Below are positions 40,766 through 50,700 of a DNA stretch of 64,000 bases, in pieces. The position numbers and the translations under genes are program-made. The first letter of the stretch is position 1. Each line of letters begins with the position of its first letter. Source of the stretch: Thunnus maccoyii (taxonomy: Eukaryota > Chordata > Actinopteri > Scombriformes > Scombridae); the NCBI RefSeq assembly GCF_910596095.1, contig NC_056550.1, positions 10,042,501 to 10,106,500 of the forward strand, in the 5' to 3' direction. The notes beneath the pieces are model-generated. The model saw only the letters and a list, made by a program, of their open reading frames with translations, had not been told where the DNA came from and ran no database searches.

Positions 40766-42754
40766 GTACATTAGAGCAAGACTGTTAATGTTGCTGTCAT
40801 TTTGAAGCAGGACCAAGATTAACTGAACTGGGGAGTACATGCAACAAATCTTAGATAATACTGCAACTTATAATTGATGACACTTTTGAATGATTAGACA
40901 GAGATCACAATAGCTTGCACCAATATGTGCAGAGGTCAAACTACACCCTTGTTATTGAGACCTATTAGAGTTATCTTCACCGGAACAAACATTTCTCTCT
41001 AAACTTTGTTATGTATATTATGATAGCAAGTTTCCCACAAGAAAGTACAGGCTGGCTTTTTGGCATTCAGTTCAGCTCAACTTTGCAATGCAAACATCAG
41101 CTGTTTAACCCTTGAAACCCTTTGTCCTCTTCACTGTCTGCTTCAATGGTTAAATGAGGCTTTCACAAGCTTAAACTAGTCTAGCAGAGCAGGCTAGCAG
41201 AGAAGTGAGACTGACATCAATCTGGAATGTTTTGCACTGTATAGTCCTAACAGACAGGCAACAAAGCTCTTCTGAGTGTATATTCAGGGTTGGGGAACCT
41301 CCTGTGCACCAGTAAGATGTAAGAGACTGTATAGCTTTAGGAGGAAATTAGTGGTATGGAAGCGACTATTTGGAAACTATTTAGAGACAGGGCAGATGCT
41401 CAGTAATTCCTCAAATCCTTTGCATGGCAGAGGCCTTGGGAATAACTCAAAATGAAACTAAAAGTGAAGCACACCCTAACCACCTAACCTGTCCAGGCAT
41501 TAACCAAAACAGTAAAGGAATGTCTTCCTCATCTAATTACAAAGGGCACAACATAACAGAGGCATGTGACGGAAATGACTTTCATCCCTTACTTTTTGTT
41601 GAAAATCAAGAGAAGGAAAATGGAAGGCACTGTTGTTACAGCGTTCTGATCTTACCCCAGTGTGAATCCACCCTCTCCTCATCCTCTTTATTTTCATGGT
41701 CGTCTGCTGCACAGGCCTCAACAGGTGATGCATCTAATGCTGTGTCAGTTGTTTCAGAGATATTGAAATGATCCGAATTTAGTCTGGTTGCCACCACACT
41801 GTCAGATTTAGAGAAATAGAGGCCTTTTAATGTGTCAGTGGCTCTCTCTGTATCCAATGTCAAGCTCGTGTCTGTAACCCCAGCCTCCATACACTTACAG
41901 TTGTTAGTGTACAAGTCTAGCATCTGGCAAGCGGCTGCAAGCTCTGTTTCATCTTCCATATCAAAAACAGGACATGGTGTATCACTGTCGGTTCCTCCAT
42001 TTTCACTTGCTGAACAGCCGATAGTCATACAAGGAACCAGCGGCAGTAACATCCTCTGTCCTCGGTCCCAGTGCTGCCACAGAGGAACTGCTATTCGCCT
42101 GGCTGCTTCCTCTACTTGCTCCAACCACTCCTTCTCATCCTCTGAATTCCCCTCATCTACTCTTTCATTATCACTTAAGAGCTTCTGCATTGAATCTGCA
42201 TCTCTCAGCAGTTCTGTCATTCCTTCCTCTAATCTGAGATTGAATTGGTGGTCACATATGATCCTGTGACTGAGGTAGTGTTCGTCCATTGCTGTCCCTC
42301 TTGATGATATCCAGTGGCTCAATTCCTGTATTAGTTTAGGGTCATGTCCGTAGTTCACAGAGCCATAGTGTGGATGAATATTTGGCATGGACCTTGTACA
42401 GTTATGTTCATCCTCTGATCTCATCTGGTTGTAGTCAGTGATGGCAGATTCTCTTGACTTCGATAACCCATATTTCCTCACCTGACTGTATTGATCTTGG
42501 TGCCAGTAGGTGGTGGATCCTTGAGAATGAATTGCGCCTTCCAGCTCGTCAGATCTAGCTTTACATGTCGGCTCACTGAGAACTGTCTCAGGTTCAATCC
42601 CCTCAATAAGTCTGTGAAGACTCAAGCTCTTGCTGTAGGCCTCTGAGATGATCTGCTCCTCCACTAAACCCTCCAGCATAGCCTGGATCTCAGCAGGAGA
42701 GGCCCAGGTCAGAGCCAGCCGCACTCCGTCCAGAACCTCCTCAAAGTGGGCCAT
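19379..42754 (-). CDS. ciita: ciita, MHC class II transactivator, 22 coding exons, 1588 aa
   Basis: CIITA is the NLR-family nuclear coactivator that docks on the RFX/CREB/NF-Y enhanceosome to switch on MHC class II genes. Exons in order: 41656-42754, 31624-31674, 31201-31248, 30963-31013, 29860-29964, 29599-29664, 27306-27353, 26028-26234, 24866-24916, 24554-24667, 24394-24453, 24071-24288, 22552-23915, 21736-22272, 21411-21590, 21248-21322, 21079-21159, 20892-20975, 19986-20069, 19812-19895, 19609-19692, 19379-19454. Every junction has AG/GT and matching phase, with no internal stop. The domain order is: CARD-like start, linker, acidic region, Pro/Ser/Thr region with basic patches, NACHT (Walker A GNAGMGKT at residues 724-731, Walker B LIIFDGFDEL near 801-810), then C-terminal LRRs. 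The C-terminus reads MWNQCIPYGVFERLQQQD. The human protein is about 1130 residues; the excess is mostly exon 1. Small exons in the 10-kb intron 1 could have been missed. Confidence 0.93.
19455..19608. other. ciita last intron
   Basis: Short intron of 154 bp between the last two ciita coding exons, with a gtgaga donor and a cacctcag acceptor on the minus strand. Nothing else seen. Confidence 0.7.
20400..20860. repeat. teleost interspersed repeat fragment in ciita intron 18
   Basis: The stretch with 'ccactggtccac', 'ttgaatggattgcc', 'ggtgatcccctgac' and 'cctagtgccaccagcag' matches a repeat I recognise from many teleost genomes, whose class I cannot name. A related piece in another part of the same family appears near 44850-44990 ('gagctaaatgctaacttcagcat'). 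Confidence 0.55.
22552..23915 (-). CDS. ciita: ciita exon 13: NACHT NTPase exon
   Basis: This long exon (1364 bp) is typical of NLR genes. Walker A (GNAGMGKT) lies near its start and Walker B/Mg-binding LIIFDGFDEL about 75 residues later. These are followed by the NACHT sensor/winged-helix region (LLPGCTLLLSTRPRG, GFTPTYVESYLSQYF, CWNPGLCRLVCLVL). After that come two low-complexity charged inserts: first a Gln/Thr/Arg-rich, strongly basic stretch turning acidic (about 23160-22940), then a Gly/Glu/Lys/Arg-rich stretch (about 22750-22650). Nucleotide binding is expected to drive nuclear import and self-association, as in mammalian CIITA. Confidence 0.93.
24071..29964 (-). CDS. ciita: ciita exons 5-12: basic patches, Pro/Ser/Thr region and pre-NACHT segment
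   Basis: Exons 5 and 6 encode basic stretches (RSKTNNRHKRPK, SRAKRPRAA) that could be nuclear localisation signals. Exons 7-11 are rich in Pro, Ser and Thr (for example SELSPAETAGLSTPSPR, VPAPSPPRN, SPCKESPVPQSPTVLDIP), corresponding to the PST region. Exon 12 (24071-24288) opens the conserved block before NACHT, with VKDYIQEAKAHM, HYIDVQVIQREILRSGKN and KCLDKELVIMGETD. Exons 2 to 11 are all multiples of three in phase 1-1; exon 12 changes the phase to 0. Order and composition match CIITA; the individual short exons rest on splice sites and phase only. Confidence 0.85.
26576..26641. repeat. 18-bp-period array of 12-bp palindromes, ciita intron 7
   Basis: GAAACATGTTTC, a perfect palindrome, occurs at 26576-26587, 26594-26605 and 26612-26623. 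A degenerate fourth copy lies at 26630-26641. Six-base A/T spacers (ATATTT, AAATAT, AAATAT) separate them, so the period is exactly 18. Each unit contains AAACATGTTT, which fits the p53-family half-site consensus RRRCWWGYYY. It lies in the intron between ciita exons 8 and 7. Confidence 0.9.
27400..27852. mobile_element. TTAA-flanked MITE in ciita intron 6
   Basis: TTAA lies at 27400-27403 and 27849-27852. The left end reads TTAAAGTCCCCCTCC, and the reverse complement of the right end reads TTAAAGACCCCCTAC, so the ends are inverted with one or two mismatches. The interior of about 445 bases has no coding capacity. It carries a short internal palindrome, 'acagacatcttgaatgatgtctgt', around 27443-27466. 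It is piggyBac-like by target site and ends. Confidence 0.65.
27900..29560. other. ciita intron 6, rest: no gene seen
   Basis: A/T-rich intronic DNA. The start ('aaactccacaaggacgctggcatcc' region, 27908-27950) looks like dispersed repeat sequence, but I cannot delimit it. A short (TAA)n run lies at 29512-29533. No exon was found between 27353 and 29599. Confidence 0.4.
30963..31674 (-). CDS. ciita: ciita exons 2-4: acidic activation region
   Basis: Three small exons (31624-31674, 31201-31248, 30963-31013; 51, 48 and 51 bp) all have phase 1-1. They encode about 50 residues rich in Asp/Glu and aromatic/Leu residues (EVEQDHEFGDLP, DDLSEFLNNEYLPEF, DTEVLFGDPWLN). This is the composition of the CIITA acidic transactivation domain. 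Exon 2 holds an in-frame ATG eight bases after its acceptor (MHEVEQ...). A transcript starting just upstream could initiate there, as the mammalian type IV (interferon-gamma) isoform does at an internal Met. Confidence 0.85.
31930..31961 (+). repeat. (TG)n microsatellite
   Basis: Interrupted tg dinucleotide run near the 3' end of ciita intron 1 on the transcript strand (as CA). Confidence 0.8.
32620..33520. mobile_element. nested DNA-element fragments in ciita intron 1
   Basis: The outer sequence has 'cagatccgatttttttg...ttcacattac...aatgtggcc' at about 32620-32690. A reverse-oriented counterpart ('gttcacactgtt...atcggatttgggccac') lies at about 33425-33500, as in a MITE with inverted ends. 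Between them, 33060-33404 is a copy of the right half of the element at 57299-58516, ending in the same 'gtagtactgg ... actacaggcc' sequence. This is one element inserted into another. The edges are approximate. Confidence 0.5.
33610..34115 (+). repeat. dispersed retroelement-like 3' tail in ciita intron 1
   Basis: A C/T-rich segment (33660-33800) is followed by 'ttattaaagccttttttggttcaacc' and 'tgtctgcatctggttcctccacc', ending in 'ttgtgacac'. I recognise this tail from many teleost genomes as a dispersed repeat end, but cannot name its family. Open frames in it are low-complexity. Confidence 0.4.
34917..34940 (+). repeat. (GGAA)n microsatellite
   Basis: Tandem ggaa units (aaggaaggaaggaaggaagga), continuing into an A/G-rich stretch up to about 34975. 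Confidence 0.85.
35043..35079 (+). repeat. (ATACA)n pentanucleotide repeat
   Basis: About six tandem units of ataca/acaat, the later ones with a substitution. Confidence 0.8.
35790..36740 (-). mobile_element. decayed LINE, 3' portion, in ciita intron 1
   Basis: The minus strand reads through LINE-like C-terminal motifs in broken frames. Near 36480-36600 there is a segment resembling 'VExVxSYKYxGTVF...KWDVNT' (the post-palm region). Further 3' lies 'SKSFIPTAVRLL', resembling the end of fish LINE ORF2 proteins. The 3' edge, near 35790-35830, has 'actttattaatccctg', seen at ends of such elements. Stops and frameshifts interrupt it. The clade is unsure. Confidence 0.55.
36900..37121. mobile_element. 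MITE fragment ('actagatgccactaaattc' family) in ciita intron 1
   Basis: The end 'cactagatgccactaaattctacacactggacctttaa' at 37081-37120 is a common teleost MITE terminus running into TTAA. A matching left end was not found, so this copy is truncated or diverged. Confidence 0.4.
38100..40120. other. ciita intron 1, central part: nothing identified
   Basis: A/T-rich DNA with poly-A and poly-T tracts (for example the T-run at 39217-39234). A short inverted 'acacccatgtgtgcggtacatgggtgtgt' lies at 38268-38297. No exon or gene was recognised. Confidence 0.4.
40128..40197 (+). repeat. compound (CT)n(CA)n microsatellite
   Basis: A run of ct from 40129 to 40170 changes into a run of ca to 40197. Translations in all frames are dipeptide repeats and not genes. 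Confidence 0.95.
40650..40762 (+). repeat. (CTCA)/(CT)/(CA)n microsatellite
   Basis: ctca units and ct units pass into a pure ca run from about 40695 to 40762. Confidence 0.95.
41656..42754 (-). CDS. ciita: ciita exon 1: large N-terminal exon with CARD-like start (type I-like)
   Basis: This exon encodes 366 residues from an ATG at 42752-42754 in a good Kozak context (gccatcATGG) and ends in a clean donor (TGGG|gtaag) at phase 1, which fits exon 2. The first 45 residues (MAHFEEVLDGVRLAL... AMLEGLVEEQIIS) have the spacing and helical, Leu-rich character of the CARD-like N-terminus of mammalian CIITA isoform I. As I remember it, that isoform starts with a similar Met-x-His/Asn-Phe pattern and a Leu-Leu-(Asp/Asn)-x-Leu-x-(Glu) stretch. 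The rest is acidic, Ser/Asp/Glu-rich linker with no domain I recognise. That it is spliced to ciita rather than being a separate gene is inferred from strand, phase, position and the N-terminal likeness. Confidence 0.7.
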
Positions 42755-43060
42755 GATGGCAACTTCTGCTCCCCGGACATTGATTTAAAGCAAAAGATAC
42801 AGCAACCAGATTTTTTTAAAAGGACAGAGATTGACTTTGTTCAGGAGGTGTTCTTTTTAATGGAGGGAGGTATTTGTGTGGTTGAAGGGGAGGTCTGTTT
42901 TAGGAGTTGTTTCAGTTTTTGGTGTGGAGGAAGTGATTTCATGTTATTAGGAAGTGAAGTTCCTAAAAATATGATCAGTCTTTCTATAAAATCACTGCAT
43001 TACTAATTTGCAGTAAAATTTTACTAAAGGTATTTCATCACTGTTTTCTGTTTGATCACT
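42755..43060 (-). promoter_or_regulatory. candidate upstream region of ciita exon 1 with two ETS/PU.1-type cores
   Basis: Directly upstream of the exon 1 ATG (on the plus strand as written), the sequence contains GGAGGAAGTG at 42926-42935 and AGGAAGTG at 42949-42956. Both carry the GAGGAA/GGAAGT core bound by ETS factors such as PU.1. Myeloid promoter pI of mammalian CIITA is known to use PU.1-type control, so these are candidate sites. The transcription start is not known, and short cores like this arise by chance. Confidence 0.3.
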
Positions 43061-44840
43061 ATCGTCTTGAGTGCAGTATCACACCACGCACTTCTACAAC
43101 CAAGACGCGCATGGCTTTCAACACAATTAAAGTCGAGATGAAATGAAAAATGCCTTTTTTTTATCCTTTTAGATCACATCCCTGGTCATATTGTGGACCT
43201 ATTTAACAGTATATGCCAAAAACACAAAATAATCAATTTCTGTCTATTCTTATATCAAATTTCAATCATGTTTTATTCCTGTAAAACAAAATAGGACATG
43301 TGCCAATGTAGGCTTGAACCAACTAATTTTATCCAATAATATCATGACATCCACCCATCAATCAGTATTTAACTTTAAGCAGCACAAGGCTAAGATTTGT
43401 TGTGACATGCCCTTTTCAACATTCAAATCAAATTCCTCCCAATGTTATGTCCCGCCTGTCTATCACCGTCTGTCTTCACTCAGGAATACGTCACGATATG
43501 GAAGTTAGATACAATCAAACTACTGTTTCATCTGGACTTTAAACTGTATATATAGCCATATAAGTTTATAAATTACTCATTACTTCATTTCTGACAGTAC
43601 TTCAGACTTGTCGTGTTTGTTTTCTGAGCAACTCCCACACAAAAAGTCTGAATGAGCCTCTTATAAAATCAGGTATGACAAGTCTGTCTCACTCTTTTAG
43701 GGACTTTTTGCCTTTGTTACATAATATATTGAATAAAGCTGTTCATTTCCCTGAATAAAATTCCTCCCACAACCCTTTGTTGAGTCGGTTATGGTTTAAA
43801 AAAAGCTCACTAGTTTGCGATCACAAACACAATTATTCACATATACGTGAACATGGACATAAAGCACAGTAGGCTCTTTTGTTAAGTTGCTACATGATTC
43901 ACCACATCACCAAAAGGGCTAACTTCTTCTACTGCCTTTTAAGATGTGGAAATGGTTTGACCAAACAATGGCTTAACCTGTTTTTTTTTTTATGCTTGCC
44001 ATACTTACATCCCCAGTCCTTCTGATGCTTCATTTGGTTAGTGTCCGTGTTAGTGACCATACATTATCTGTTTAAGTTGGATGATGATGGAAGGGCAAAC
44101 TGAAACTGAAGTGACAGTCTTAAGTTTATTTTTAAATAATGGAAGACACAGCTGCTTACAACTCTTAAATGAAATAATTTAATAATTCTCGACATTAAAA
44201 ACAGCAATTTTTATTTTGTAAGAAACTTGTATTGTACAATGTGTAATGCGCATTAGGTATACTGTATAAGGTTTCCTAACTATAACAACTATATGGTAGT
44301 CACATATTAGTGATGGACACTTATCTACTCCTTTACTCCTTCATTCATCAAGACAGTTTGCTTACATTCTAAAAAATTAAACTTGCTGTTATGTGCATTC
44401 ATTGTATTTTTATGAATGGACTTAAATGGAGGGAAAACATTTTAGTGCTTAAAGTCATACTTTTCTAACTCAGCAGATTGCCACTAACACTATCATAAAA
44501 TAAAACCCAAGAGCTGTGTGGGACCTGCAGTATAAAATATGTGAGAATGTCATCCATGTGGCTGTGACTGTGGTTGTTTTGTCTGTTAGCAGGATGCAGA
44601 TGCAGTTTCACATGTCTTTTTCAGTGAATGCTGGAGGAACTACGGCCATGTATACAACAAAGTGCACATGAGGACACACAGACATACACACATACACACA
44701 AATAAAAACTGATAGCAAGACTTTCAAAAACTTTCCACATAGCAATCATTATTATTTGTCATGAATTATGTTGGCAACATACAATACTTTGGGCGTGGGT
44801 CTTAACATTAAAGACAAAGTTATTTCAAGGAATCTGAAGA
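43061..44840. other. ciita-nubp1 intergenic region, first part: no gene seen
   Basis: A/T-rich sequence with no frame or motif I recognise. It presumably holds distal ciita promoter sequence near 43000. Confidence 0.45.
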
Positions 44841-44849
44841 TTTATTAGC

Positions 44850-45260
44850 AGACCAATAAAGCCAAGCTAACAGCTCTATGAGGTTGAACTGTGCTTTGAG
44901 CTAAATGCTAACTTCAGCATCACGCTTACATACTCACAATTACAATGTTAACATGTTAATGTTTAGTGGGAAGTGTATAACATGGCCTCCTTAGTTTAGC
45001 GTGCCAACATTTGGTAATAAGCACAAAAAAGAAAGAGCTGATGCTGATAGGAGTGTCAATTGTTTTGCAGGTATTTGGATAAAGTAAAAGTTGGTGATTT
45101 TCTATATTTTTCTTATTGTCAACAAATCTGATGTGCAGAGCCAAACCAACAATGAGCTCATCCTACTTACAAGTATTATGTGTGTATCCACAGCCTGATA
45201 TATTGTATTCCTCTGTACCGTGGACCTTAAAAACACGTCAATGAGCCACACTGTTGCACT
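44850..45260. repeat. two adjacent repeat fragments
   Basis: 44870-44990 ('tgtgctttgagctaaatgctaac... atgttaacatgttaatgtttagtggg') is a teleost dispersed repeat related to that at 20400-20860. 45080-45250 ('ttggtgattttctatatttttcttattgtcaacaaat... aatgagccacactgttgcactgg') is a partial copy of the MITE at 46601-47170. Confidence 0.6.
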
Positions 45261-46600
45261 GGTTGCCCCCGAAGATTACGGTCACAGTCTCCAAAGACTA
45301 ATAACAACGATCACATTTTCGGTCTCCGGAGAGCAAATCTGTGTAAGGCAGATGCCAGTGTGTTTTCTGTATTTCTAAACACATTAATGCCATATCCCTT
45401 AAGGGATCACCAAAGTTGTTACAATTCATCCTCACGATGTATGTCTGTACAGTCTGGCAATCCATTAAATAGTTGTTGAGAAAAATTAGGGAATAGCCAG
45501 TGACATTCATATCAATCCTTCCAATAGTTGAGATATTTCAGTCTAGACCATAGTGGTGGACTAACTGGCCATCATTTTCCTCCATAGAGCCACACTGCAA
45601 GAGTGGCTAAAAAACTTGACTACTACTTTATGTTTGATCATTTATTTCATAAATCAGTCATTGGAAGTACATCACACACAATATCTGTCCAAAACACTTG
45701 TTTATAACAAATCAGTAGTTCAATAAAAGAAAAGAATAATTGACAACAGGGAATCAACCTCTAAAAGTTATAGAGCTGGTAACTGATATTTTCAAATCAT
45801 GAACAACTGAGTCACTCAAGACATAACTACACCTGAACTTTACATTTGGTTATTGAAGTAAATTAAAACATACTATGATCCAAATTTGGTACATTTTGCT
45901 TTGGTGTATGAAAACCGCAATTTTTTTCCAAACCTTGCAAAGTATGGCCACTGGCTCTTGGTGTTATGAAATGAGTAACCTCCATGACCTTTAAATGCAT
46001 AATGTGCACGTCTCTGATCTGTTATCTGCATTTCAAAACTAAAGATATGCTAACAAAGCAAACAATTTAGTTGACTCAGAAACTTACTTATCATCTCCCT
46101 ACAGAAGTTTCCTCATTTATAAGGTGGAATGATTACAATCACAATCAATCAAATGAGAATCTGAAACTTCATACCATACTGGTGATACTGTGTACTGTGT
46201 TCTGTATCTAGGACTTGACCAACTGGGGACCTAAAATCCCCAGCTGATTGTGGTGACTTCCCCCTTCCTGCTTACTATTTATTTACTCCAACAAAATGTA
46301 GTGAGGGCTGGGTGGAAGCCCAACACGGTCACAGATGGTTAAATGTCTTTACTACTTGAATTACTGCATAATCACAGGTTTAACTTTCCTAAAACCATCT
46401 GTCCTGCTACAGCATAGGGGAGATAATTTATCTGTTTTAATCTACTAAAGTAACTGACATAGTGCACTTAACTTAATTTTAGGTTGCTTCACAAGATCCA
46501 TAACAGTCTTATTCTGAGGAAAAAGAGAAAATAAACTACATGTCTTAATGTCATTTGAGGTATGACCGTGCTCAGGTCCCTACGTATACTTTATTATTAA

Positions 46601-47170
46601 AGGATAAGTCTGGTGATGGTTTTTATTTTTCTTATAGTCAACAAATCCCATGAGATAACCAAATCCCATGACAATAATCTGATACAGATTATTCCTCTTT
46701 GCCATTGAAATCCATTATTGTCCAGAAACTATTAAAAACACATGAGTGAGCCACAGTGTTGCACTGGACGACATGTTCCTTTGTTATAAGCAGGGAGCAG
46801 CAGTTTACTTTGACTCAGTTACACATACATTGTTCTGCTGCCATAAATACTCACTCAGTATTAAACGTGTTATTCTGCAACCGAAAATAGTCCCCTACAA
46901 ATGCACTATTTACTCCTGTTTCAGTAACGTTTGCTAAAAACTACAGTGTCCAGCTGTTGTAGCATTTTTCTTTTAAAATGAAAGTATGCTGTATATTTGT
47001 GACTCAAGATTTATATCTTCAGTAGAAATCAGTTGAACTGGGGCTGAGTGCCACAGATAGGGTAGAGAAGACAAAGTATTTAGAAATCGACTACAACATT
47101 GTTGGTTTTGGTCTTTTCATGGGACTTGTTGACAGTAAGAAAAATATAGAAAATTGCTAGCCATGTTCTT
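46601..47170. mobile_element. TTAA-flanked MITE with about 50-bp inverted ends
   Basis: The element is flanked by TTAA at 46597-46600 and 47171-47174. The left end (AGGATAAGTCTGGTGATGG, then TTTTTCTTATAGTCAACAAATCCCATGA) and the reverse complement of the right end (AAGAACATGGCTAGCAATT, then TTTTTCTTACTGTCAACAAGTCCCATGA) match over about 50 bases with scattered differences. No coding capacity. A truncated relative lies at 45080-45250. Confidence 0.65.
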
Positions 47171-47732
47171 TTAAGTAAACATTTCATATAGCCTTAGTGC
47201 AATCATATTAATTATATAATTATAGGGTTTAAAATGTGTATTTATCTCAGCTTAAGTAAAGTTAAGATTTGAAGTGATGTTTAAACAGAATTTATTGCCA
47301 TCTCTCTTTATGTTGCAGTTTGTCTTGTAATGCAAGTGCTGATGTTCAAAATTTGGCCCAAGTGCTTATTTTTTTCACTTTATTACAATGTGGAAATAGT
47401 CTTAATATTACAAAAACTATCATCATTATGATAATGTTTTATTATTTTTATAATCCTGAATACTTTTTTTCTGTAAATGGTGCACTGGCTACTCACTACA
47501 GAACAAACTAACCGGCAAGGTCTGACCAGTTCACCAAAGGCTATGCAAGCTGCTGCCAGTCATGCATTATAATGATGTTATTGAGATAATTCTGCCAGAC
47601 TTTGGTCAACATTACAACACAAATGTTATGGGATTTCCTCTGTGTTTTCTTATTCAGAAATTAATCATTTCTACCAGACCCATGTGATCTGTCTCAGTGT
47701 TCTGGTCCAAAATGGCCACCATTAGAGTGTGT

Positions 47733-50700
47733 TCAGGTGGTGCTCTGCTCCTCTGTCACACGGTTGGAACAGTAGTCCTGGATACCTGGTGGTGGAGAGA
47801 GGACAGGCATGTGACGATGATGATAATGGTAGTTTTGATTAACTTGATTTCCAAGAACACATACAAATATGCTTGCTATTACAGATCATTGTGTGTGTTT
47901 GTTGCCCTTTTATTCACTGCCTGCAAGAGCATTGAGTAAATCATGTGATCCAAACCACATTTGATTTGTCAACTTTAATCTTCAGTACAGTTATTGAATT
48001 TCAATACAACTCCTCTGCTTCCGCTTTAGTCAACTACTTCTTTTTTGTAAAATGATCACTTCTCCTTTCATTGCAATTAAACGGGAATTGGATCATCAAG
48101 TAAATCGTCTTGTCATCAAAAAATGATAATGGACTTCGCTGGAAGCCGGAATACATCCATGTGTGCGTTTAACTTCCTTACTCAAGAATGTAACAAGATC
48201 CGTAACATGACGTTCGTTAGCAACAGGATGAAAATAGACAGTCTTCTTAGGAACACTTACTCTGCACAATTCTCTGGTAGGCTTCAGCCGCAGGAGAGTC
48301 TGGTATTTCGTTAAGGAAAGACCTGCCCTCGTCACAGCTTCGTGCTATCCTTGGGTCTAGGGGTACCTTGCCTAACAGAGGCAGATTTAGATTGGCACAC
48401 ATTTGCTCAGCGCCCCCGCTAGTGGGAGGGAAGATCTGCGACGTGTTCTGAAAGAGAGAGGGACAAAGCAAAATATGAGTTATGCGTGCATTTTCAAATA
48501 TATATAATAGGGTCAGTTGAAGTTGTGTGATTCCTGCAGTATCTGATTTATGAAAAACTTCCTTTTCATACAACATATTTGTGTAGAGTTCATTTACATA
48601 CAGCTGTCCACTGTGTTCTGAAAAAGATCAGGTTGCTACAAAATAACCACACACATCTCTACCGACATTAGACAGGTCTGTTTATAACCAGGTTTTCTGT
48701 CTGTTTAAGGAACTTAAAAAGAGAAAAAACATGTATGATGTAACCATTTACAACGGGAAATACATTAGAATCAAAACTGTCATAGCGTTGGATTGATACA
48801 ATCACATGAACGATTACACCAAACTATTCTTTTTATCTACACCATCTGCCGCCATCATCTTGTCAGTCAGTTGACCTTGACAACAAATGAAGTGTGAACA
48901 TAGTTTGAGGTGTTATAAAACACCACATACAGCACAGTAACACAAACTGCATTACAGGAACACACAAAATGAAACTTATGTACAGCCCCAGTACATGCTG
49001 GAAAGCATTCCCCCACATCTAATCTACAGTATCTTAACCTCCTTGTTCGTGATGTTTAATGTGTTAATCTTTCTCATTTGTCCACAACACATAACTCCAC
49101 ATCAAGGCTAGCGGGCCTTTCAATGGGATGTGGTTGACCATATATGACATATTCTGAGGTACATTTCTATACGCAAACAAGCCTGTACGCGCAAAAGAAA
49201 ATGGGTATAGAGCAGGTGAGATTTATTGTTCTCTATCTTTGCATAAAGTTTTATGGCCGTTTGTGTTTGATGAATATCAATTTTATTGTTTGCACAAGCA
49301 GTACATAAATGTCTTGATAACAAGAAGGCAACTAGGCCACTGGTTTATACAGTATCATGTTTCTTTGAGAAACAAAGGCTCAATCTACAGTGTTTTCCAC
49401 TACTTTTAGTTGCCAAACTGAAGCTGTTTTTTTTACTTTAAAGGTTTAGTTTTTAATTCATGGTCTTTAAACATAAGGGGAGAAACAGTTTGCATTTTCT
49501 TACATTAAAAGAATGCTACATGTGTCTCTTCCCGTGAGATGGGGCAGACAGACTTTCAGTAGAAAATAAGTTGCAGGAGGGAGTGATTAGAATCACTTCA
49601 GGAACAAGTTGGAAAATCTGCATGTGTAGGATTGGAAAATAAAACCTGTGCAGACCTTCAATGTGAATTACTTGGTTTGTTTCGACTGCCACCAATCCTT
49701 GCCTTGTGTGCATATATGTAGTCCTTTCTTTAATGTTTTTTTTTTTTTTAACATGTAAAGCAGCCTCAAAGGCTCCCGCTACTTCCAGGTTGGGTTTAGT
49801 GGTGATCCTGATTGGAGTGGCACCTGGTCCAGCACTCCAATCCACCAATAAATGCCTGGCCAGCCTGTCGGTTGGCGCAGCTCAGATATTGTAAACAGCT
49901 CGATGCTGTGCCTCTTGTTGTTGTGTTTAAGAGTGTAGATATCTTTTGTTGTGAAACTAGTCAGAAGCACTTGATCACTAACTGTGCTAGCGGGCCTTTC
50001 AATGGGATGTGGTTGACCATATATGACATATTCTGAGGTACATTTCTATACGCAAACAAGCCTGCATGCGCAAAAGAAAATGGGTATAGAGCAGGTGAGA
50101 TTTATTGTTCTCTATCTTTGCATAAAGTTTTATGGCCGTTTGTGTTTGATGAATATCAATTTTATTGTTTGCACAAGCAGTACATAAATGTCTTGATAAC
50201 AAGAAGGCAACTAGGCCACTGGTTTATACAGTATCATGTTTCTTTGAGAAACAAAGGCTCAATCTACAGTGTTTTCCACTACTTTTAGTTGCCAAACTGA
50301 AGCTGTTTTTTTAACTTTAAAGGTTTAGTTTTTAATTCATGGTCTTTAAACATAAGGGGAGAAACAGTTTGCATTTTCTTACATTAAAAGAATGCTACAT
50401 GTGTCTCTTCCCGTGAGATGGGGCAGACAGACTTTCAGTAGAAAATAAGTTGCAGGAGGGAGTGATTAGAATCACTTCAGGAACAAGTTGGAAAATCTGC
50501 ATGTGTAGGATTGGAAAATAAAACCTGTGCAGACCTTCAATGTGAATTACTTGGTTTGTTTCGACTGCCACCAATCCTTGCCTTGTGTGCATATATGTAG
50601 TCCTTTCTTTAATGTTTTTTTTTTTTTAACATGTAAAGCAGCCTAAAGGCTCCTGCTATTTCCAGGTTGGGTTTAGTGGTGATCCTGATTGGAGTGGCAC

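Noticed and set aside
31300-41600. Additional ciita exons inside intron 1
   Set aside because: I looked for short acidic frames with AG/GT edges in phase 1 but found none convincing. LINE, MITE and microsatellite sequence explains much of this interval.
41832-42269. 145-codon plus-strand frame
   Set aside because: It is antisense to ciita exon 1, Ser-rich because of the acidic codons on the other strand, and has no family resemblance.
48096-48260. Possible last nubp1 exon directly after exon 9
   Set aside because: Acceptors here give tails that stop after a few residues or do not resemble the family, whereas 47733-47785 gives the expected I-Q-D-Y-C tail in phase.
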